Below, one piece after another: positions 10,197 to 19,462 of a stretch of 64,000 bases of DNA. Below the pieces are notes generated by a model. The model was not told the DNA's origin. It was given only the letters and a program-made list of their open reading frames with translations, and made no database searches. A program made the position numbers and the translations under genes. Position 1 is the stretch's first letter. Each line of letters starts with the position of its first letter. Source of the DNA: JANQOH01 sp965201115 (GTDB lineage: Bacteria > Pseudomonadota > Alphaproteobacteria > UBA7887); assembly GCA_965201115.1 (NCBI GenBank), contig OZ241745.1, positions 1,364,001 to 1,428,000 of the forward strand. Direction: 5' to 3'.

Positions 10197-10799
10197 TCAG
10201 TGTTCGACGATTCTCGTTCGCAGCACGGCCGTGCTGAGGTTGCCCGGGTCGATGCGCCCCATCGCCTGACGCAGGCGCGCGTAGAACTGCGCGGGATCGA
10301 GATCGAGGCTTGCGACGCCGCCGCCGCCCATGAGATCGGCGGCGGCGAGAAAGTCCGCCCTCTCGCGCGTGGCGAGAACGTAGAACGCCTCGTTGCCCGC
10401 CGGCGGCTTCACGGTCGCCCGGATGCCGCTTCCCGCCGACGGGAAATCGACAATCTGCGTCTCGCTCACCGGCAGGTCCTGCAACAGCCGCGTCACCTTG
10501 CACGAGGTGCTGACGTGAAACACGTTCACGTAGGCGGGCGAGCTGGCCCGCATCTGGAACCGCAGGGGTTCCCCGATGTAGAATGTTTCGTCGGGAACGC
10601 CCCACGCTTCGACAACGAAACTCGCCGGCGCCCCCGGAGCGATGTTCGGCAATTCGCACTTCGGCGTCTCGACCGCCACCTCCACAACCCGGGTCTGTTG
10701 GCAACCCGCCAGCATACCGAGCATCGCCGCGCCGGCCGCCAAGCCCACGGCGCCCCTGGCAACGAAGCATTGCTTGCGGCGCTTGAACGATACGTTCAT
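10197..10799 (-). CDS. DUF4384-type lipoprotein
   Basis: 200 residues with a lipoprotein signal ending in the lipobox LAGC at about residues 30-33, so it should be anchored in a membrane by its N-terminal cysteine. The body contains YIGEPLRFQM and AYVNVFHVS, matching the pattern of the DUF4384 domain in the next gene, although it lacks the FPN motif. It lies 53 bases upstream of the secreted DUF4384 gene and 70 bases downstream of the autotransporter, in the same direction, and is read as part of one operon. Biochemical role unknown. Confidence 0.7.
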   Translation of the reverse strand: MNVSFKRRKQCFVARGAVGLAAGAAMLGMLAGCQQTRVVEVAVETPKCELPNIAPGAPASFVVEAWGVPDETFYIGEPLRFQMRASSPAYVNVFHVSTSCKVTRLLQDLPVSETQIVDFPSAGSGIRATVKPPAGNEAFYVLATRERADFLAAADLMGGGGVASLDLDPAQFYARLRQAMGRIDPGNLSTAVLRTRIVEH

Positions 10800-10868
10800 C
10801 TTTTCCTCCCGTTGTTCGATACAGGACGGTCCCGGACCCGCCGCGCGGACGGGTCCGGGAGGCGCCGC

Positions 10869-13859
10869 TCAGAACGCGACCCTGCCCGTCAAGGTCAGCC
10901 GATGGTCGGTTTCGCGGCCTTCGTATTCCCGCCGGGCGGCGGCGAGTTCGAAACTCGCCGCGCCGGACCGGGTCAGTGCGTAACGCAGGCCCGCGCGCGT
11001 TTGCCGCGTTCCGCCGCCGCGGAGATCGAACTCCCCGAACGGCGTCAGCACCGCCGAGAGCGCGCCCGCGGCGAAGCCGTATCCGGCCGCGGCCTTGACC
11101 GACAGCGCGTCTTCGTCGGTCGACGCGCGGGAAAGGGCGAAGGGATCGTCGCGCCACAGCGCGTCGGCGCCGCGGGGATCGGCTCCGATGCGCGGCGTCA
11201 GCGCGAGCGACAGGCCTTCGCCGCCCGTGTCCGGAGACACGCTTACCGTGACGCTTGCGCCGTATTCGCGATAATCGCTTTCGGAGTGGAGCGCCAGAAC
11301 GCGTCCGCGGGCCGAGATCCCGATACGCGAGGCGGGATCCGTCCAAATCGCGCCGCCCGAGATTTCGATGCCGGCTTCGCCGTCGCCGCCGCCGTCGTAG
11401 CGCCCCGCCGCTTCCACGAACGGCGTCAGCGTCGCCCCTCCGTCGAGCGCCATCCTCTGCGACGCCTCGGCACCGACGCGCGCGCGCCATGCGTCGACGG
11501 AAAGATTGCCGATAGCCAGAAGCGCCGCCTGGGCGCCGCCCTTGCTCTTCAGGCGTCCGAATCCGGCGTCGGTGAAGACGGCGAGGTCGATATCTCCCAC
11601 GGCGTCCAGCGCCTGCCGCGTTCCGGCGGCGGCCATGTACATGGTGAGGTCGGCGTTCGCCCGTGCTCCTCCGAAGCGGTACGCGTTTTCGAGGTCGCCG
11701 CGGCCGCCGCCGAGAATTCCCCACACTTCGCCCCCGTCGCCGGCGGCGTAACGCACATACGGATAGAGCCCGGTCAGCGTTATATCCAGTGTCCCGCCGC
11801 GGCCCGCGCCCACGGAGTAGTCGGCATCGACGACCGTCCGTGCGGCGGCCACGCCGGCAAGCCAGCGCTCGTCGAGCCATGTGTCGACGCCCAGATACCC
11901 CGCCTTCAGATCGCCGTCGAAGCCGGAAGCGCGCGAATCCTTTTCGAAGACGATAATGTCGCCGTTGCCCCACAGGGTCCATTGCGCCGGTCCGCCTCCT
12001 TCGCCGTCGGCCGCGCCGAGCGCCACTTCGAAGGCGCCGGAATACGCCGCCTCGCCCAGGCTCAGGCCTCTGTACGTCTCGGGGGCCGTATCCGGGTGCG
12101 CGCCGATGGGCGGCGGCCCCGCGGTGGGGTCGGCGCGGCGTTGTGTCCGCAAGGCGGTCGGCGCGCCGGGAACGGGAGCCGGCGCCTCCGCGAGGCCGGG
12201 AGCCGCGCCGCCGCGGGCCGAGGAGAAACGCGCTCCCACATTCGACGTCACACTCGAGAGCGCGGCGCCCGCCACCGTTTGCAGCGCTTCCTCTATCGCC
12301 TTCTTTTTGTCGGGCTCCGGGCCCGCCCGCCAGGTGTCGGAGACGCGCACGGTCACGGCGTCGGCCTTCACGTCGCCATAGCCGGCGACCGCGTGCCGAA
12401 TCGTCGCCGTTTCGTCCGACGAATCGTCGTCACGGGCGGCCGCCACGGAAACCGTCTGCGCCATGCTCCAGTTATCGGGCTTGAAGGTCAGGACGGCCGG
12501 GGAGACGGTTACGTCCGGGTTGTCGCTCCGCGGCGTCACCGTGACCTCGCCCGACGGCTCGGTCACAAGCCGCACGTCGTAGGAGCCGCTTCCGTCTTCG
12601 GGCACGCCGATATTCGTGGCGCTCACCATGACCCCGGGCGTGTCGTTGTCGCGGATCTTCACCGTCACCTCGCCGCCGTCGGTTACCGCGCCGTAGCCCG
12701 TTACGGCGTGGCGGATTGCGCCCTCCGCGTCGGCGGCGTCATCGTCGTCCAACGCCGTCACCGTGACGGTTTGCGGACGGGGCCAATTGGAGGAATCGAA
12801 AGACAGCGCGGCGGGCTCTACGCGCAACAACCCGCCGCCGTCGAGCGTAATCGTTGCCTGCCCCGACGGCGCGCTGAGAAGAGCCACGGTGTAGGTATTA
12901 CTGTCGCCCTCCACAACGTCGATGGCCGTTGCGCTGAATTGCACGCCGGGCGTATCGTCGTCGCGCACGTTGATCGTTACCGGGTCGGCACTGATATCGC
13001 CGTAACCCGTTACGGTGTGCGAGATGCGTACCTGCTCGCCTTGGGCATCGGCGTCCGCCAACGCCCTTACGTCAACGAACTGCGGTGTACGCCAATTGTT
13101 GCGGTTGAACTGCAAGGCCCCCGAAACTATTACTCTGTTCGGGTCGGAACTGGTGGGTGTTACCGTTACGGTGCCCGACGGTTCTCCGGTGACCTGAATC
13201 TCGTATCGTCCGGCCGACCCCTCTTCTTCCAGCTCAAGTTGCGTAGGCGAAATACGCGCTCCCGGTCTGGATATCCCATAACTCCACCGGTAAGCGATCG
13301 GATAGTTGGATGAGCAACAGCCGTCAACGATCCGCAGATAGTAGGTGCCAGGAAGGCGTATTGTAAGTACTCCGCCTGGGCTTTCTGAGTTTTCGCTGGT
13401 ATTCAGCCAAGCTACGGCACCATCTCGGGGGTCGTTGGCACAGTGACGAATCAGACGCGATGGCACCGGATTACGGTATATGCAAACATCTGTGTCGGGG
13501 CTGCCTTCATCCCGATGCACAGCCAGTCCCAGAGGGAAAACGTTTCCACTTACCTCGAAACGAAACCAATGATCGACATTGTCACCGGTTTCCGGCGGAT
13601 TCGAAACCGGAGCTCTGAGCTGGCCCACAAGCGGCACCTTGTCGCCCAGAACGACGTCCGTTATGTCCTTCAAGTCCTCCGGGTTTTGGAGCGTACCCTG
13701 CGCCCTGGCTTCGCCAGCGACCACCAAGCCCAGCAGGCAGATACACGCAATCGACCACCCGCAGCCGGGCCGGAGGCGGCGTGCAACCGCTACGTTTTCA
13801 GCCCCCCCCCCCCCCCGTGTCACGATGGCGTAAACGAGTTGCAGCAACTGCGTCGTCAT
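10869..13859 (-). CDS. Calx-beta-type repeat autotransporter with poly-G tract near its start
   Basis: 996 residues. The ATG at 13859 is chosen over the one at 13889 because a GGGGGG Shine-Dalgarno lies 8 bases upstream. A 15-G tract encodes Arg15-Gly19, followed by a signal peptide core (SIACICLLGLVV) with likely cleavage near ARAQ, residue 54. Then come a PPC-like beta domain (GTYYLRIVDGCC), about three or four Calx-beta-like repeats of roughly 105 residues (RDDDTPGVQFSAT, NDTPGVMVSAT, VTGYGDISAD), a linker, and a C-terminal barrel (WGNGDIIVFEKD, LTGLYPYVRYA) ending in RVAF. First gene of the caspase operon. The 5' 800 bases are visibly richer in A/T than the rest, which may mark a replaced passenger domain. 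Surface exposure is expected; ligand unknown. Confidence 0.85.
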   Translation of the reverse strand: MTTQLLQLVYAIVTRGGGGAENVAVARRLRPGCGWSIACICLLGLVVAGEARAQGTLQNPEDLKDITDVVLGDKVPLVGQLRAPVSNPPETGDNVDHWFRFEVSGNVFPLGLAVHRDEGSPDTDVCIYRNPVPSRLIRHCANDPRDGAVAWLNTSENSESPGGVLTIRLPGTYYLRIVDGCCSSNYPIAYRWSYGISRPGARISPTQLELEEEGSAGRYEIQVTGEPSGTVTVTPTSSDPNRVIVSGALQFNRNNWRTPQFVDVRALADADAQGEQVRISHTVTGYGDISADPVTINVRDDDTPGVQFSATAIDVVEGDSNTYTVALLSAPSGQATITLDGGGLLRVEPAALSFDSSNWPRPQTVTVTALDDDDAADAEGAIRHAVTGYGAVTDGGEVTVKIRDNDTPGVMVSATNIGVPEDGSGSYDVRLVTEPSGEVTVTPRSDNPDVTVSPAVLTFKPDNWSMAQTVSVAAARDDDSSDETATIRHAVAGYGDVKADAVTVRVSDTWRAGPEPDKKKAIEEALQTVAGAALSSVTSNVGARFSSARGGAAPGLAEAPAPVPGAPTALRTQRRADPTAGPPPIGAHPDTAPETYRGLSLGEAAYSGAFEVALGAADGEGGGPAQWTLWGNGDIIVFEKDSRASGFDGDLKAGYLGVDTWLDERWLAGVAAARTVVDADYSVGAGRGGTLDITLTGLYPYVRYAAGDGGEVWGILGGGRGDLENAYRFGGARANADLTMYMAAAGTRQALDAVGDIDLAVFTDAGFGRLKSKGGAQAALLAIGNLSVDAWRARVGAEASQRMALDGGATLTPFVEAAGRYDGGGDGEAGIEISGGAIWTDPASRIGISARGRVLALHSESDYREYGASVTVSVSPDTGGEGLSLALTPRIGADPRGADALWRDDPFALSRASTDEDALSVKAAAGYGFAAGALSAVLTPFGEFDLRGGGTRQTRAGLRYALTRSGAASFELAAARREYEGRETDHRLTLTGRVAF
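13802..13816 (-). repeat. 15-G homopolymer tract inside the autotransporter coding region
   Basis: Fifteen C on the plus strand (15 G in the sense of the gene) lie between the start codon at 13859 and the signal peptide. In the deposited length the frame is open. Gain or loss of one G would break the frame before the signal peptide, and no other plausible start lies between the tract and the hydrophobic core. This is the classical arrangement for translational phase variation. Confidence 0.8.
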
Positions 13860-14139
13860 TTCGTGTCCCCCCATGTTTCGGCTCGCCAAGGGGCCATCCC
13901 CCGGGCAACCGGCCGTAGCGTAGCCGCGCGGCCCGGCGCCGTGTCAAGCCCGAATTTCGCCGATCGGGATTTTTTTTCGCGCGGAAGCAGCATGCTGAAA
14001 CCCTTTACGAATTCGCGAATTCTGCGCGAACGGCGCGGCGCGGCGGCCCCGCCGAGTCGCCCGTCGCCGGCGCAAAACCCGCGTGGACGGGCGCCCGCGC
14101 GGGACAACGCGCAACCCGATTCGCTCGCGGCGCAACCCC

Positions 14140-14820
14140 CGGCGGCGGCGCTGGCGTTGCTCAAAAGTCTGCCGCTCAAGGGCGCAACGGTCACGGGCGA
14201 TGCCGCGGTTTGCCGGCGCGCGTTATGCAAGGCCATCCGCGACGGCGGCGGCGAGTATCCGTTCGCCGTCAAGGCCATCCGGCCGGGCCCGATGGCCGGC
14301 ATCGCCGAGTCTTTCGGCGATGCTTCCCCCCTGTGCCGAACGCGGCGCCGGGTAACGCCGCGGCGGATCCGCCGCCCGACGTCGAATATGCCGAGGCTGT
14401 CGAGAAAGGCCACGGCCGCTTCGAAATCCGCGGCGCCGCGCGAGGCGGCGCGGCGCCTGGACCGGCCCGGCGCCGCTCAGGTCTGCCGCATCGAGCGGAT
14501 ATGCGAGCGCGCCGGCAAGAAGCCCGGCCGCGAGGTTTCCTGCGCCGTGACCGGCCTGCCGCGGGCGCGCGCCGGCCCCGGCGACCTGCTCGCCCTCATC
14601 CGTGGGCACTGGGGCATCGAGAACCGCCACCGCCGCCGCCGCGACGTCGGCCTGCGCGAGGACGCGAGTCGTATCCGCACAGGCAACGCTCCGCAGGCTC
14701 TTGCGGCGCTGCGCAACACGGTGCCGCGGATTGTCGAGCCTCTGTCGGAGCCGCTTGCCGCCATCCGCGAAGCCTTCGCCGAAAACCGCCTCAAGGCCAT
14801 CGCAGCCGTAAAATACGGCG
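14140..14820 (+). pseudogene. Decayed ISAs1-family transposase (C-terminal part)
   Basis: Fragments of an ISAs1/IS1358-type DDE transposase are readable but split between frames. The first piece holds LKGATVTGDAAVCRRAL and CKAIRDGGGEYPFAVKA. The second, in another frame, holds VEYAEAVEKGHGRFEIR. The third, back in the first frame, holds CRIERICER, LIRGHWGIENR and DASRIRTGNAPQALAALRN. At least two frameshifts and the missing N-terminal half make it non-functional. No terminal inverted repeats were recognised. The open frame continues by chance into the downstream lipoprotein gene and must not be annotated as one protein. Confidence 0.85.
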
Positions 14821-14921
14821 TTCTGCGAATTGCCCCGAGCTGGGCGAGCGGGCGGCTTCCCTGTTCTTGCGTTTGCATGGTATCCTGGAGTGCGGAGCGA
14901 TACTTGGGGAGCGCTGTTTTC

Positions 14922-17759
14922 GTGAGCGAAGTTCTACGCGTTTTGTGCATGGCGGCCGTGGCGGCCGTGGCGTTGTCCGCGTGCGGCGGCGGCGGCGGCG
15001 GTTCGCCGCAACCGGCCGCGGGCGCGCCGGCGCCGGCCCCTGCCGATCCCGCGCCGGCGCCGACCCCCGACCCCGCGCCGCAGCCCGACCCGACGCCGAC
15101 CCCGGAGCCCCGGCCGACGCCGCCCGCGCCCACGCCCACGCCGCCCGCGCCGACGCCGCCCACGCCATTGCCGGACGAGCCTGTCGCGCCCGCGCCGCCG
15201 CCGCCGGGCGCGCCGGCGCCGGAGGATACGCCGCCGCCGCCGCCGACGGGCGGAGACGAAACTACGGACGTTGAAGTTCGCGTGGCCCCCGACGACCCCC
15301 CGCCGGGCGGCCCCGCGCCGCCCTCGTCGGTGGTCGACCGGCCGGGCGCGACCGGATATAGCGGGCCGCGGCCCGAACCGGCCGCCGTTTACGCGGCGCC
15401 GGCGGAACCGGACGGCCCGGCGGCGCGCATCGACGACGCGGGTTTCCGCGCCGCGATGGCCAATATCTCGTCCGCATGGGGGGCGCGGTCGACGGATCCC
15501 GAAGCGTATGCCGGCGACGCGCGGGCGCGGTGGCAGCCGGCGCTTGGCGCGGTCGGCGCGAACGACGCCTATGCGCGCGGGTTGAGCGGGCGGGGCGTCC
15601 GGATCGCGGTGGAAGACGGCGGAATCGACATACTCAGCGCGCAATTCGCGCGCCGCGTGTACGACGAGGGCAGCGCGCATGTGTATTCGCGCCCGTTCGC
15701 ATGGGACGAGAACACGGGCGCGTTCGCCGGGTGCGCGGCTCCGGGCGCGGAGTGCCGCGTGTACGAGATCGACGCCGAGGGCGAAGCCGACCGGATAGAG
15801 CAGTTCGCGCGCCACATAATTCGCCGGCACGGCTATCCGACGCGCGACGATAGCTGGTTCATTCTGGATACGAGCCAGTCGGGCCTTTTGGCCTGGAGCG
15901 AAATCCCCGCCCTTTGGGAAACCGGCGACGATGGCGGATACGTGCGGGCCCACGGTACGCAGGTCGCGTCGGTGGCGCTCGGCTGGCGTACGGGGATCGC
16001 GCCGGGCGCCGAGCTGGTCGCCGGCGCGTTCAATTTCGACGAACAAGCGGAGGAACAAGCGCTTAGCCAAACCATCGTCGGCATTATCGACGGCGAGATC
16101 GCGGCGCCCGAGGGATGGAACACGGCCACGTTCGACGCCGATCTCGCGCGGGCGCGGCGCGAGCGCTACGCGCATTTCCATATCGTGAACCGGTCTTACG
16201 GGGTGCCCGCGTTCTCGAACCGGGGCCTCGCCCGGCAGCAGCGGTCGCGCGCGGAAACCGAAGCCTGGCTGCGCGCCAACCTGCCCCTTACATGGCGGGC
16301 GATCACGCAAACCGACGTCGAGGAAGAGAACAAGACTCTCGAGGTCTTCGCGGCCGGAAACGACAGGTTGGCCCAGCCGTGGGTCGACGCCACCGACGCC
16401 GTCCGCATACCGGATTTGCGCGGCCTGAATTTCGCCGTCGCCGCGCTCGGCTCCAACAGCCGCATCGCGCCGTTTTCCAACCGCTGCGGGCCGCTGCCGT
16501 CGGACTGGGACGTTTCGCGCCACGGCAGGCATTACTGCCTTGCCGCGCCGGGCGTGAACATTGTCGCCGCGAATCCCGACCCCGATCCGACCGTGGACGC
16601 GCCCGGCGACCCCGACGATTTCGATCTCGTCAACGGGACCTCGTTCGCGGCGCCGCTGGTCGCGGGCGGGCTGGCTCTCGTCTCCGAGGCGTTCCGGGGG
16701 CAGCTCTCGCCGCGCGAAATCGGGCTGCGGCTGGTGGACACCGCCAACAATCGCGGCGTGTACGCCAACGCCCTCATCTACGGCGCCGGGCTGCTGGACG
16801 TCGCCGAGGCCACCCGCCCGATCGGCCCGCTGAGCGTCGGCGCCGGCGGCGCCGACGCGCTTTTGGCGAGCACGCGCTTCGTGGCGCCGGCGTCGTGGGG
16901 CGATGTCGGCGCGCGCATCGGCGATGTCGAGATCGCGTCGTTCGACGCGCGCAACGCGCCCTTTTGGTCCAACGCGCGGGGGCTGTTCGCGACCGCGGCG
17001 CCGCGCGTATCGATGCCCCGTTTCGACGACGGCGGTATCGGGGAGGCGGGTCCGGCGCCGCATCTTGCCTGGGCCGCCGTTCCGGCGGGCAGTCTGGGCC
17101 TGGCGAATTTCGCGGGCGGCGACCCGGAAGCGCGGATCGCGCTTGCCGCGGCGCCCGGCGCCGGCGCCCCGGGCGACGCGCCGGGCTGGAGCGCGTTCGG
17201 ATTTTCCGCGCGGCCGTTTTCCTTGCCGCTTCGCGTGGGCTTTTTGGCGGAGACGCGGACGAATCAGGGAACGGCGCCGTCGGGCGCGTTCGGCGACGCC
17301 GCGCGCTCGCAATTCGTATGGGCGGCGCGCAAGCACCGCGCGTCGTGGGGCGCGCTCGATATCGAACTCGACTACATGGTCGCCGCGGGCAACGCCGAAT
17401 ATCCGCCCGGCGCCATGTTCGACGCCGGAAGCGCGGTCTATACGGCGGGTTCCGCGGCGCTCATGCACAAGGGGGCGTCCGGCGAGACCCGCCTGGCGCT
17501 GTCGCAGCCCCCGCGCGCCGAGACCGGGCGCGGCGTCTTCACATATCCCGTCGGCCGGACGCCGGGCGGCGAGCGCCTCTACGAAAGCCGCGCCGTGCCG
17601 CTGCGCCCCGACGCGCGCGAGACCGAACTGAGCCTGCGCCACCGCCGCGCCGCCGGCCCGGGAGAGGTTGTGCTGGAACTCTCCCTCGCCCGCGACGCGG
17701 GCCATGTGCGCGGGCGCGGGCGCGCTTACGCCGGCGCGGCCTGGCGCCTCCGCCGATAG
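14922..17759 (+). CDS. Subtilisin-like (S8) serine protease lipoprotein
   Basis: 945 residues from GTG 14922 (GGGGAG about 10 bases upstream; ATG 14949 is an alternative). A short signal ends in the lipobox LSAC, then a poly-Gly run and a Pro-rich spacer of about 100 residues rich in PAP/PTP, which should hold the enzyme away from the membrane. The S8 catalytic triad is visible: Asp232 in VEDGGID, His344 in HGTQVAS, and Ser574 in NGTSFAAPLVAGG. The remaining 370 residues are beta-rich and resemble the C-terminal part of surface-attached S8 proteases; I cannot prove a membrane barrel. Its 3' end overlaps the convergent dehydratase gene by 34 bases. The decayed transposase sits directly upstream, so the protease may have lost or gained its promoter through that insertion. 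Confidence 0.85.
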   Translation: MSEVLRVLCMAAVAAVALSACGGGGGGSPQPAAGAPAPAPADPAPAPTPDPAPQPDPTPTPEPRPTPPAPTPTPPAPTPPTPLPDEPVAPAPPPPGAPAPEDTPPPPPTGGDETTDVEVRVAPDDPPPGGPAPPSSVVDRPGATGYSGPRPEPAAVYAAPAEPDGPAARIDDAGFRAAMANISSAWGARSTDPEAYAGDARARWQPALGAVGANDAYARGLSGRGVRIAVEDGGIDILSAQFARRVYDEGSAHVYSRPFAWDENTGAFAGCAAPGAECRVYEIDAEGEADRIEQFARHIIRRHGYPTRDDSWFILDTSQSGLLAWSEIPALWETGDDGGYVRAHGTQVASVALGWRTGIAPGAELVAGAFNFDEQAEEQALSQTIVGIIDGEIAAPEGWNTATFDADLARARRERYAHFHIVNRSYGVPAFSNRGLARQQRSRAETEAWLRANLPLTWRAITQTDVEEENKTLEVFAAGNDRLAQPWVDATDAVRIPDLRGLNFAVAALGSNSRIAPFSNRCGPLPSDWDVSRHGRHYCLAAPGVNIVAANPDPDPTVDAPGDPDDFDLVNGTSFAAPLVAGGLALVSEAFRGQLSPREIGLRLVDTANNRGVYANALIYGAGLLDVAEATRPIGPLSVGAGGADALLASTRFVAPASWGDVGARIGDVEIASFDARNAPFWSNARGLFATAAPRVSMPRFDDGGIGEAGPAPHLAWAAVPAGSLGLANFAGGDPEARIALAAAPGAGAPGDAPGWSAFGFSARPFSLPLRVGFLAETRTNQGTAPSGAFGDAARSQFVWAARKHRASWGALDIELDYMVAAGNAEYPPGAMFDAGSAVYTAGSAALMHKGASGETRLALSQPPRAETGRGVFTYPVGRTPGGERLYESRAVPLRPDARETELSLRHRRAAGPGEVVLELSLARDAGHVRGRGRAYAGAAWRLRR

Positions 17760-18745
17760 GCCGCGCCGCCGTCGATCGCCTCGGCGAACAGGCGCGCATC
17801 GACATTGCCGCCGGAAATCGCGACGAGGACGACGCGCCCGCGGCAATCCGCCGCGCCGGTCAGCGCCGCCGCCAGCGCGACCGCGCCGCCGGGCTCGGCG
17901 ACCAGCCGCAAATGGCGGAAGGCGAAACGCATCGCCGCGCGCGCGTCGGCGTCGGAAACCGCAAGCCCCGGCCCCAGCTGCGTTCGGTTCAGGGCGAACG
18001 TAATCGCGCCCGGCTCCGGCGCAAGCAGCGCGTCGCAGATCGAATGCGCGCCGCGGGCGTTCGCCACGCGCCGGCCCGCCGCCAGCGAGCGCGCGGTATC
18101 GTCGAAGCCCTCGGGCTCCACGGGGCGGACCTCGATACCCGGCGCGCGGCCGCGCAGGGCGAGCGCCATCCCGGCGATCAGGCCGCCGCCGCCGCACGGA
18201 ACCAGCGCCAAGTCCGGACGCAGGCCCATATGCGCCGCCTGCGCCGCCGCCTCGAGGCCCACCGTGCCCTGGCCGGCGATAATGTCGGGGTCGTCGTAGG
18301 GCTTGACGATGGGCGCGCCGCGTTCGCGCGCGAGCGCCGTTCCGATTTCCTCGCGGCTCTCCGTGTTGCGGTCGTAGAACACGATTTCCGCGCCGAACGC
18401 GCGCGTCCCCTCGCGCTTGGCCTCCGGCGCGTCGCGGGGCATGACGATGGCGGCGCGCATGCCGAACGCGGCCGCGGCCGCCGCGACCGCTTGCGCATGG
18501 TTGCCCGACGACCACGCGACCGCGCCGCGCGCGCGCGCCGCCGGCGCCAGGCGGCTTATGCGGTTGTACGCTCCGCGAAACTTGAACGAGCCGGTGCGTT
18601 GCAGCGATTCCGCCTTGACGAGCACCGTGCCGCCGGTTTGCGCGTCGAGCGCGTCCGACCGCAGGAGCGGCGTAACGCGGGCCTTGCCGCGCAGCCGGCG
18701 CGCGGCGGCGACAATGTTCTCGATCGACGGCGGGCGTCCGGTCAC
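17726..18745 (-). CDS. Threonine/serine dehydratase-like PLP enzyme
   Basis: 339 residues; fold-type II PLP enzyme expected to deaminate threonine or serine to a 2-oxo acid. The PLP lysine is Lys55 in GSFKFRGAY, the substrate loop is SSGNHAQ at 79-85, and the phosphate-binding loop is CGGGGLIAG. It lacks a C-terminal ACT regulatory domain, so it resembles catabolic dehydratases or serine racemase-like enzymes rather than biosynthetic IlvA. The GTG start at 18745 overlaps the stop of the NnrU gene (GTGA), indicating translational coupling. Substrate specificity cannot be told from sequence alone. Confidence 0.85.
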   Translation of the reverse strand: MTGRPPSIENIVAAARRLRGKARVTPLLRSDALDAQTGGTVLVKAESLQRTGSFKFRGAYNRISRLAPAARARGAVAWSSGNHAQAVAAAAAAFGMRAAIVMPRDAPEAKREGTRAFGAEIVFYDRNTESREEIGTALARERGAPIVKPYDDPDIIAGQGTVGLEAAAQAAHMGLRPDLALVPCGGGGLIAGMALALRGRAPGIEVRPVEPEGFDDTARSLAAGRRVANARGAHSICDALLAPEPGAITFALNRTQLGPGLAVSDADARAAMRFAFRHLRLVAEPGGAVALAAALTGAADCRGRVVLVAISGGNVDARLFAEAIDGGAAYRRRRQAAPA

Positions 18746-19299
18746 GCCAGCGGCGCCCCCGCAAACCACGAATGCGCCGCGAACAGGATGGCGAACGCCG
18801 CCGACGCCGCCGCGAGCGGCCCGAGCTCCGCCCTGGCCGGCAGGGGCTCCGGCCGCCGCCACTCGCCGCCGCGCCGGCTCAACAGCGGCATTTGGACCAA
18901 TGCCCACAGGCCCAGGCCGCCGAACAGGACCAGCGAACGATCATCGCCGTTCGCGAGCAAATGCGCCGCCGCCCAGAGGGCGAAGCCGGTCAATTGCGGG
19001 TGCCGCAAGACGCGCTTGACGTTCGACCCGAGCCCCGCCGCCGCGAACAGGAAGAGCGCGGCGAACATCGCGACCGAGGCGGCCCCCGCGCCCGCCGGCG
19101 GCGCGTAGAGCGGCGCCGGCTCGTGCGCGCGCCAGCCGATCGCCATCGCCGCGATCGACGCCAAGACGAGGAGGGCGAAACCGCCCTTGTACGGATGCTC
19201 CCCTACCGCCGCCACCGCCGCCGCGCGCGCGCCCGGCGCCACGCTGGGCGACAAATGAACCGCGCTCCACAAGAGCACGCCCACGACAAGCCAAACCAT
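18742..19299 (-). CDS. NnrU family membrane protein
   Basis: 185 residues with about five or six hydrophobic segments. The motifs HPYKGGFALL and RHPQLTGFALWAAAHLLANGD match the NnrU family, integral membrane proteins related to isoprenylcysteine methyltransferase-like folds and first noted near denitrification genes. It is translationally coupled to the dehydratase. The first roughly 30 codons and the upstream region are duplicated 2 kb away at 21220-21353, beyond the ATPase/TOPRIM pair. Confidence 0.8.
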   Translation of the reverse strand: MVWLVVGVLLWSAVHLSPSVAPGARAAAVAAVGEHPYKGGFALLVLASIAAMAIGWRAHEPAPLYAPPAGAGAASVAMFAALFLFAAAGLGSNVKRVLRHPQLTGFALWAAAHLLANGDDRSLVLFGGLGLWALVQMPLLSRRGGEWRRPEPLPARAELGPLAAASAAFAILFAAHSWFAGAPLA

Positions 19300-19359
19300 A
19301 TCCGCGCCTCCGCCGCCGGCCCGTTACCGCGAGCCGCCAGCATACACGAACGGGCGCCG
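19226..19359. repeat. 134-bp direct duplication, copy 1
   Basis: Contains the 5' end of the NnrU gene plus its upstream region. A copy with roughly 90% identity by eye lies in the same orientation at 21220-21353. The two copies bracket the ATPase/TOPRIM gene pair. Confidence 0.85.
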
Positions 19360-19462
19360 GGGGCGCACCCAGGAAGTCGCGCCTTCGGCGCGGCGTGCGT
19401 CGACGATCCGCGAATCGCGCGATGCGGTATGCTACAGTGCGGCGAGCGGCGGGGGAGCGACA

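Noticed and set aside
13443..14921. Plus-strand frame continuous from 13443 through the S8 protease
   Set aside because: It runs antisense to the autotransporter, then through transposase remnants; the real protein starts at a lipoprotein signal at 14922.
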